NCBI GenBank assembly: GCA_964517145.1 | Contig: CAZFBN010000002.1 | Span: forward strand, 1 to 64,000 | Reading direction: 5' to 3' | Length of the DNA: 64,000 nucleotides | From: JADJNW01 sp964517145 | GTDB lineage: Bacteria; Bacteroidota; Bacteroidia; Chitinophagales; Saprospiraceae | Shown: in pieces, positions 59,212-64,000 of the stretch | Position numbering within the stretch: the first letter of the stretch is position 1 | Layout of the letters: every line of letters starts with the position of its first letter | The notes under the pieces: model-generated | The model's database searches: none | What the model saw: only the letters and a program-made list of their open reading frames with translations | Told to the model about the DNA's origin: nothing | Made by a program: the position numbers and the translations under genes

Positions 59212-59670
59212 AAAGGCGATTTGGCTAACAAAATAGCAAAAAGGATGGAGCTTTTTGCAACAAAAATTATGAAAGCAAAGTAAAAGTAAATAAATGGAAT
59301 GGAATGTCCCGATAAAGACAACTGCGCGGAGATTTTGAAAGCCAGTGTGACGGCTGGAGGACTTTTGGGGTCGGAGAGGATAGGGAAATAGGAGAATCAG
59401 GGGATGAGAAGTGATTTTTCGATATTAATGTGACTTTTAATAGGTTGTTGCGTTTTAATTGGTGAGGGGTGAACATTGAGAAGTGAAACGTCATGTGTGG
59501 TCTGGCATCTCCTAATCTGGCATCCGGTATCTGCTAAAAAGGTTAATTAAATTTTAATCCTTGGCGTAGGGGTTGCATATTAGTTTAATTGTCTTCAAAT
59601 TGTCAATCGAATTGAAAAAAGAATAGGATATTTACCATGAAAACAATCGAAAACCATTAAACATAGTCCC
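59212..59670. other. Spacer upstream of the CTD-protein gene
   Basis: These 459 bases contain a purine-rich, roughly heptameric stretch (about 59378-59410, units like GGATAGG, GAAATAG, GAGAATC) and a CTGGCAT tract (59500-59536). The rest is AT-rich leader. No coding sequence is seen. Confidence 0.5.
59500..59536 (+). repeat. CTGGCAT heptamer tract
   Basis: Units TCTGGCA, TCTCCTA, ATCTGGCA, TCCGGTA, TCTGCTA. Same heptamer and orientation as 46911-46944 and 50993-51024. Confidence 0.72.
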
Positions 59671-60399
59671 ATGAAGCAATTTGTACTTTTTTTATTTCTT
59701 GCAATTACTAGCTTGGTGCAGGCTCAAACCATCAAAATAGAGCCTGAGACCGTGACGAAGGTTTACAATAATCAAAACCTGAATGATCCGGCATTGCAGT
59801 TGCAACAGTATGCTAAAGTGACCAACCTGACGAATCAGGAACTTCGTTTAAAATGGACGCGCGCGATCGTGGATCAACCGCTTGACTGGGACACGCAAGT
59901 TTGTGATAACAATGCCTGCTACATTCCAATCGTAAGTACCAATGTGGACGCTGCCGTGGGTTTGAATCAGCCAGTGGTGCTGGCGCCGGGCGCTTCTTAT
60001 GATATGGGCTTGTATGTGGTGCCCAATGGCGTTGCCGGGCAAGGTACGTTTAAATTAATATTTGCACTAGCGAGCAGCCCAAATACCGCGATTGACACAA
60101 TCACTTACAACATCAGTGTCAATCAGACCACGAGCAACCATGATATTGAAGTGGGCAGTATTCGAGTCTTTCCAAATCCAGCTTCCGATTATTTTGAACT
60201 GACCAACGACGGCGCGATTGATCGCTTGATGGTTTATAACTTGTTGGGGCGCGAGGTGCGTTCTTACCGCTCGCAAGGCATTGGGCAGCAGTATTCTTTG
60301 CAGGGATTACCTGACGGGCTGTATCTGATTGCCTTGTTGAATGATAAAAACAGTGTGGTAAAAACAGTGCGGCTGAATAAACGTTCGTTTAGACCTTAA
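59671..60399 (+). CDS. Secreted protein with type IX secretion C-terminal domain
   Basis: Protein of 242 residues. The signal peptide is MKQFVLFLFLAITSLVQAQ. The middle (about 25-155) is an Ig-like beta domain with a paired cysteine (CDNNAC). The C-terminal 75 residues are a T9SS type A sorting domain: VGSIRVFPNPASDYFEL, MVYNLLGREVRSYRSQGI, LQGLPDGLYLIALL, KTVRLN. It should cross the outer membrane through the T9SS, lose the CTD and be anchored or released. The function of the Ig domain is unknown. No partner gene is adjacent. Confidence 0.9.
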   Translation: MKQFVLFLFLAITSLVQAQTIKIEPETVTKVYNNQNLNDPALQLQQYAKVTNLTNQELRLKWTRAIVDQPLDWDTQVCDNNACYIPIVSTNVDAAVGLNQPVVLAPGASYDMGLYVVPNGVAGQGTFKLIFALASSPNTAIDTITYNISVNQTTSNHDIEVGSIRVFPNPASDYFELTNDGAIDRLMVYNLLGREVRSYRSQGIGQQYSLQGLPDGLYLIALLNDKNSVVKTVRLNKRSFRP

Positions 60400-60428
60400 A
60401 TATTAGATGTTAGATATTAGAAATTAAA
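60400..60428 (+). repeat. Heptamer tract after the CTD-protein gene
   Basis: Units ATTAGAT, GTTAGAT, ATTAGAA, ATTAAAG. Begins immediately after the stop codon. Confidence 0.6.
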
Positions 60429-60465
60429 GCAATGCGTGTAGAAAGTTCTAATATTTAAAGCCTTC

Positions 60466-60873
60466 TCAAGCAGGATATTCTACAAAATTTCTTGGTGTTT
60501 CGTACAGACGCACTTGTAGTTCATACCTTTCCTCCAATTTGGCGCGCAGCAAATTCCAAATGACGTAACAAATATGTTCGGCGCTGGGATTTAGGTTTTT
60601 AAATTCCGGCACTTCTACGTTCAAATTTTTATGATCGAACCGCTGCTCGATTTCCGCTTCAATCAATTTTTTTAACCAACCTAAATCCAACAAATAGCCC
60701 GTTTCGGGATCCACTTCGCCCACCACTTTCACTTCGAGTTCATAGTTGTGACCATGATAATTCGGATTGTTACAAAGCCCGAATACTTCTCTATTTTTTT
60801 CATCCGACCAGTTGGGATTGTGCAAGCGGTGCGCCGCGTTGAAATGTGCCTTGCGAAAAACGGCAATTCTCAT
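60466..60873 (-). CDS. 6-pyruvoyltetrahydropterin synthase family protein (PTPS-I-type motif)
   Basis: Small T-fold enzyme of 135 residues. Zinc ligands are H15 (FNAAHRLHN), H40 and H42. The catalytic-region motif is C34-x5-HGHNY (CNNPNYHGHNYELEV), the PTPS-I spacing seen in animal PTPS, not the CxxxHGH of QueD. The C-terminal VRLYETPRNFVEY holds the conserved glutamate. By motif class it would convert dihydroneopterin triphosphate to 6-pyruvoyltetrahydropterin, though some bacterial members act in queuosine or folate pathways; no neighbour decides. It is often annotated as 6-carboxytetrahydropterin synthase. Confidence 0.88.
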   Translation of the reverse strand: MRIAVFRKAHFNAAHRLHNPNWSDEKNREVFGLCNNPNYHGHNYELEVKVVGEVDPETGYLLDLGWLKKLIEAEIEQRFDHKNLNVEVPEFKNLNPSAEHICYVIWNLLRAKLEERYELQVRLYETPRNFVEYPA

Positions 60874-60954
60874 TTTGACCTTCTTTTTGAATGGCTAACA
60901 ACAAAGCACAGAGGAAGGTTGCAGCCGTAGCAATTGAACAATATATCTTTACAA

Positions 60955-60986
60955 TTGCACAATTCTCAAAAAAATGTTTATTTTTG
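60955..60986 (+). promoter_or_regulatory. Promoter of the glutathione peroxidase gene
   Basis: TTG (60955-60957), 21 bases, then TATTTTTG (60979-60986), matching the Bacteroidota -33/-7 pattern. The start codon (GTG 61006) is about 19 bases beyond the -7 box, so the leader would be very short. Confidence 0.5.
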
Positions 60987-61005
60987 TCAGAATAATTGAA
61001 AAATT

Positions 61006-61482
61006 GTGCATTCCATACACCAATTTAAGGTACAGGGAATCGAAGGAAATGAAATTGACTTTGCCCAATTTGCGGGCAAAAAGATCATTATAGTAAATGT
61101 CGCGTCAGAATGCGGCTATACGCCTCAATATCAGCAATTGCAAGCGCTGTATGAAGAGTTTCAGGATACATTAGTGATTGTGGGCTTTCCGTCGAATGAT
61201 TTTGGCGGGCAAGAGCCGGGGACGAACGAAGAAATTCAGGCATTTTGCGAAACACGATATGGCGTAGGTTTTCCGCTGAGCGCGAAAATTACCATAAAAG
61301 GCACAGACGTACATCCTGTTTATCAATGGCTTACGCAAAAGCGCGAAAATGGAGTAGCCGATAGTGAAGTGCGTTGGAACTTTTATAAATACCTGCTCGA
61401 TGAAAACGGGCAGTTGGTCAAATCCTTTCCTTCCGGCGTCAGTCCGCTCGATGAGCAAATTCTCGACTGGCTTCAATCCTAA
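61006..61482 (+). CDS. Glutathione peroxidase-family thiol peroxidase
   Basis: Cytoplasmic peroxidase of 158 residues of the GPx family. Peroxidatic C36 (ASECGYTPQ), followed by FPSNDFGGQEPGTNEEIQ and WNFYKYL, which supply the Gln/Trp/Asn of the active-site tetrad. A resolving C81 in AFCETRYGV shows it is the thioredoxin-dependent 2-Cys type. It would reduce hydrogen peroxide and lipid hydroperoxides. The start codon is GTG 61006; no in-frame ATG exists before residue 30, and the family aligns from here. It is divergent from the pterin gene and shares that 132-base spacer. Confidence 0.93.
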   Translation: MHSIHQFKVQGIEGNEIDFAQFAGKKIIIVNVASECGYTPQYQQLQALYEEFQDTLVIVGFPSNDFGGQEPGTNEEIQAFCETRYGVGFPLSAKITIKGTDVHPVYQWLTQKRENGVADSEVRWNFYKYLLDENGQLVKSFPSGVSPLDEQILDWLQS

Positions 61483-61488
61483 AAATCT

Positions 61489-61519
61489 GGTGATGGGGTG
61501 ATAAGGTAATCGGGTGATG
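61489..61519 (+). repeat. Heptamer tract before holB
   Basis: Units GGTGATG, GGGTGAT, AAGGTAA, TCGGGTGATG, starting seven bases after the stop of the peroxidase gene. On the other strand it resembles the C-rich tract at the ligA stop. Confidence 0.6.
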
Positions 61520-61544
61520 CTCGCATTATCGAAATCAAATTACA

Positions 61545-62684
61545 ATGCTGTTTTCTGAGGTTATTGGACAAACGGGCGTCAAGCAATTGTTGCGGCAAAT
61601 GGTGGCGAATGATCGCACGCCGCACGCCTTGCTGCTACTGGGTACACCGGGGAGCGGGCATCTCGCGCTGGCGCTGGCGTTGGCACAGTACCTCTTGTGC
61701 GAAAATCGCAGGGCGGAGGAAGTTTGCGGTACTTGTCGGCATTGCGTGAAAATGCAAAAATTGATTCACCCGGATGTACATTTTTCTTTTCCGACGGTGG
61801 GTACGAATGCGGTGAGCGATGCTTTTATGACGCAGTGGCGAACGGCTTTGCTCGACAATCCGTATTTGGATGTGAATCAGTGGTTGCAATTGATTGGTGC
61901 GGAAAACAAGCAAGGAAATATTACAAAAGACGAATGCGTTAACATCGTCAAGAAATTGAGTCTGAAAACCTTTGAAAGCGACTATAAATTGCTCTTGATG
62001 TGGCTGCCGGAATACCTGGGGCGCGAAGGCAATCGCCTGTTGAAAATGATCGAGGAGCCACCGGAGCAAACGATTTTTATCTTGATTGCAGAGCAAGCGG
62101 AATTGATTTTGCCAACGATTTTGTCGCGCTGCCAAACGGTAAAAGTGAATCCGCTGCACGATGACGAAGTGGTGGCGGGTTTGCAGGAAAAGAAAAATGT
62201 CACGCTGGAACAGGCGCAAGCAGCGGCTTATCTGGCGAATGGCAATTTTAACGAAGCCTTGCAAATGCTGGACTATGAGGAAAACGATCACGCGAATTTG
62301 TTCCTCGACTGGCTGCGACGCTGCTACAAAGGTAACGGCGTGGAGTTGGTGCGCTGGGTGGAGAAATTTGCCGAGGCAGGGCGAGAGAATCAGAAGCATT
62401 TTTTGAAATATGGCTTGCATTTTTTGCGAGAGTTTATGGTGTTGAAATTAACGGGCGAGGGCAGGGTGCGCCTGCGGGCGAATGAACTGAAAACCGCGCA
62501 AAATTTGTTGCCCATTATTGAATTGGAGCAACTGGAACGGATGGCGGCGCTGTTCAACGATTGTGCGTACTACATAGAGCGCAATGCGAATCCGAAAGTG
62601 CTGTTTTTAGATGCTTCGATACAAGTGAATGGAATTTTGAAGCCCCCTAAATCCCCCCAAGGGGGACTTGCACAACGGGCGTGA
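61545..62684 (+). CDS. holB: DNA polymerase III delta-prime subunit HolB
   Basis: Clamp-loader subunit of 379 residues. The AAA+ core starts with FSEVIGQTGVKQLLRQMVAN and DRTPHALLLLGTPGSGHLAL; the Walker A lysine is replaced by histidine, as is usual for delta-prime, which does not hydrolyse ATP. A zinc knuckle follows (CGTCRHCVKMQ with C from VCG). The sensor 1 region FILIAEQAELILPTILSRCQ contains the SRC motif used by delta-prime to trigger neighbouring ATPases. The last dozen residues (KPPKSPQGGLAQRA) are encoded by a C/G palindromic repeat and are unlikely to be ancestral. It lies 131 bases before ricT, a pairing common in bacteria. Confidence 0.93.
   Translation: MLFSEVIGQTGVKQLLRQMVANDRTPHALLLLGTPGSGHLALALALAQYLLCENRRAEEVCGTCRHCVKMQKLIHPDVHFSFPTVGTNAVSDAFMTQWRTALLDNPYLDVNQWLQLIGAENKQGNITKDECVNIVKKLSLKTFESDYKLLLMWLPEYLGREGNRLLKMIEEPPEQTIFILIAEQAELILPTILSRCQTVKVNPLHDDEVVAGLQEKKNVTLEQAQAAAYLANGNFNEALQMLDYEENDHANLFLDWLRRCYKGNGVELVRWVEKFAEAGRENQKHFLKYGLHFLREFMVLKLTGEGRVRLRANELKTAQNLLPIIELEQLERMAALFNDCAYYIERNANPKVLFLDASIQVNGILKPPKSPQGGLAQRA
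62640..62669 (+). repeat. C/G palindromic repeat read into the holB C-terminus
   Basis: AAGCCCCC (62640-62647) pairs with GGGGGACTT (62661-62669); the middle TAAATCCCCCCAA also offers alternative pairing. This CCCCCTAAATCCCCC type is a frequent Bacteroidota repeat, from memory. Confidence 0.65.
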
Positions 62685-62815
62685 TAGAAATCCTGAAAAT
62701 TTTTTAATTCTGGGAACCCTGATTCTGACGAATTTGGAATCGAGAGAATAAATTGAAAAATTAGTAAAATAATCGCCGAATATAATTCGGTGCCACATAA
62801 ATAAACTGACGAAAA

Positions 62816-64000
62816 ATGGCTTGTGCAGGATGTTCTGTAAGTAGCAATGGAAAAGCAGGAGGCTGTGGCAGCGCGAGCGGTTGCTCGAATGGCTGCGCTT
62901 CTGGCGGTTGCAATAAGTTGAATACATACGACTGGCTGGCAGAAATGGAAGTGCCAGATGTAGAATATTTTGATGTGGTGGAGGTGAGTTTTAAAAATGG
63001 CTCCCGCAAAGCGTTTTATCGAAACCCAGACTTCACGCGGGCGATCACCGGCGATGATGTGGTGGTGGAAACCGGCACCGGGTATGACATTGGGCGGATT
63101 TCACTATCGGGCGAGTTGGTGCGGCTACAAATGAAAAAAAAGCGAACGAATCCAGATTCCGTGCTGTATGGCGTGTTGCGAAAAGCGAACGAGCGAGACC
63201 TGGAACGCCTCCAGGAAGCCCGTGAAATGGAGAAAGCCACGATGGTAAAGGCGCGTGCGATTGCGCGGACGCTGGGGCTGGAAATGAAAATCGGCGACGT
63301 GGAGTACCAAGGCGATATTCGCAAGGCGACGTTTTTTTACACGGCGGATGGACGCGTGGATTTTCGGGAGTTGATTCGGCATTATGCGCGCGAGTTTCGT
63401 GTGAAAATTGAAATGCGCCAAATCGGCGCGCGGCAGGAGTCGGCGCGGATCGGCGGTATTGGCTCGTGTGGACGGGAATTGTGTTGCTCGACCTGGCTCA
63501 CAGATTTTAAATCGGTGTCAACGGCGGCAGCACGTTATCAAAATTTGGCAATCAATCAGTCGAAATTGTCGGGCATGTGCGGGCGCCTGAAGTGCTGTTT
63601 GAATTATGAATTAGATACCTATCTCGATGCCTTGGATCACTTTCCGGAAAAGGCAGAGCGCATGTTTACCAAAGCGGGTTCTGCTATTTTAATAAAAACT
63701 GATATATTTAAAGGCTTGATGTACTATGCGTTTGAGCATGAAAATGGTCGAGGTAAAATTTATGCGCTTACGTTGGCACAGGTGAAAGTCATCAAGCAAA
63801 TGAATGACGCTGGAGAAAGACCGGCTGATCTGGGTGAAGGTGTCGTGGTGCAAATAGCGACGGTTGGAGAAGAGGACGGCATTCCTTCGGTTGATTTTGA
63901 AGATGTGACTGGCGCAGTAGAATTGCCAGATGAAAAGCGGAAAAAGAAGAAAAAGAAGAAAAATAGAGGTGATCGGGACGGCAGAGAGCGCCGGGAGGAT
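62816..64000 (+). CDS. ricT: RicT/PSP1-domain protein, truncated by the window edge
   Basis: First 395 residues, no stop before the window ends. The N-terminal 35 residues are rich in cysteine and glycine (CAGCSVSSNGKAGGCG and CSNGCASGGCN), typical of Bacteroidota RicT. The PSP1 domain follows at about 40-210, with VEYFDVVEVSFKNGSRKAFY, DVVVETGTGYDIG and GIGSCGRELCCSTWL, then the SGMCGRLKCCLNYE motif. In Bacillus, RicT with RicA and RicF forms a [4Fe-4S] complex that assists RNase Y and other processes; partners were not seen here. The last part is lysine-rich (RKKKKKKKNRGDRDGR). Start ATG 62816 lies 131 bases after holB. Confidence 0.92.
   Translation, partial: MACAGCSVSSNGKAGGCGSASGCSNGCASGGCNKLNTYDWLAEMEVPDVEYFDVVEVSFKNGSRKAFYRNPDFTRAITGDDVVVETGTGYDIGRISLSGELVRLQMKKKRTNPDSVLYGVLRKANERDLERLQEAREMEKATMVKARAIARTLGLEMKIGDVEYQGDIRKATFFYTADGRVDFRELIRHYAREFRVKIEMRQIGARQESARIGGIGSCGRELCCSTWLTDFKSVSTAAARYQNLAINQSKLSGMCGRLKCCLNYELDTYLDALDHFPEKAERMFTKAGSAILIKTDIFKGLMYYAFEHENGRGKIYALTLAQVKVIKQMNDAGERPADLGEGVVVQIATVGEEDGIPSVDFEDVTGAVELPDEKRKKKKKKKNRGDRDGRERRED

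Noticed and set aside
61635..62420. Long open frame on the minus strand opposite holB (261 codons)
   Set aside because: holB has clear family motifs over the same DNA. The opposite frame has no recognisable domain and an R/Q/H-rich composition typical of antisense shadows.

Overview
The window reads as chromosomal DNA of a Bacteroidota bacterium, most likely of the Saprospiria/Saprospirales type (that rank is inference). The signs are a PorX response regulator with a PglZ domain, a PorU-like C25 peptidase, a secreted protein with a type IX secretion C-terminal domain, LpxK (hence lipid A and an outer membrane), start codons without Shine-Dalgarno sequences, several promoter -7 boxes of the TAnnTTTG type, and AT-rich intergenic DNA full of repeats. 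No rRNA, CRISPR array, prophage or complete insertion sequence was seen. There is one complete tRNA gene.

Layout. 1-11.4 kb: LuxR-type response regulator, acyl-CoA dehydrogenase, Xaa-Pro aminopeptidase, RlmN, a Nif3/zinc-ribbon pair, a TPR protein, a TerB/LETM1-like protein and an O6-alkylguanine transferase. 11.4-26.3 kb: a 1341-residue soluble-adenylyl-cyclase-like protein, an S9 peptidase, two cysteine-free ArsR-type regulators, a degenerate TrpF-like barrel beside an alkyltransferase-like protein, LpxK, a GH3-family acyl-adenylating enzyme, two Hsp20 chaperones and an alpha/alpha-toroid protein. 26.8-46.7 kb: the PorU-like protein, then a very AT-rich glycan locus (FemAB-like transferase, flippase, two membrane proteins, two glycosyltransferases), a GH3/beta-lactamase fusion, a TMTC-like membrane protein and LigA. 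46.9-54.5 kb: PorX, an HD phosphohydrolase, a MntA/HepT toxin-antitoxin pair, TrhO, tRNA-Met, a gene-poor scar of about 1.1 kb and an AlkB-type monooxygenase. 54.8-64 kb: a GT87-like membrane protein, a FAD oxidoreductase/polyferredoxin pair, the secreted CTD protein, a PTPS-type pterin enzyme, glutathione peroxidase, HolB and the start of RicT, which runs off the right edge.

How genes work together. PorX, the PorU-like protein and the CTD protein belong to type IX secretion and surface attachment. The 32.8-38.3 kb genes form a tightly packed operon for exporting and building a surface glycan. The FAD and Fe-S genes probably pass electrons from NAD(P)H into the membrane. MntA/HepT is a self-contained toxin-antitoxin module.

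The most unusual content is non-coding. (1) Many gene borders carry imperfect tandem repeats with a 7-base period, some sharing the heptamer CTGGCAT; one is read through into the start of the aminopeptidase gene. (2) Three copies of a MITE-like element have matching terminal inverted repeats and different internal palindromes. (3) Two copies of a GC-rich structured repeat lie upstream of unrelated genes. (4) A 3-prime tRNA half without its 5-prime half lies in the gene-poor scar. All were found by eye, with no database search.
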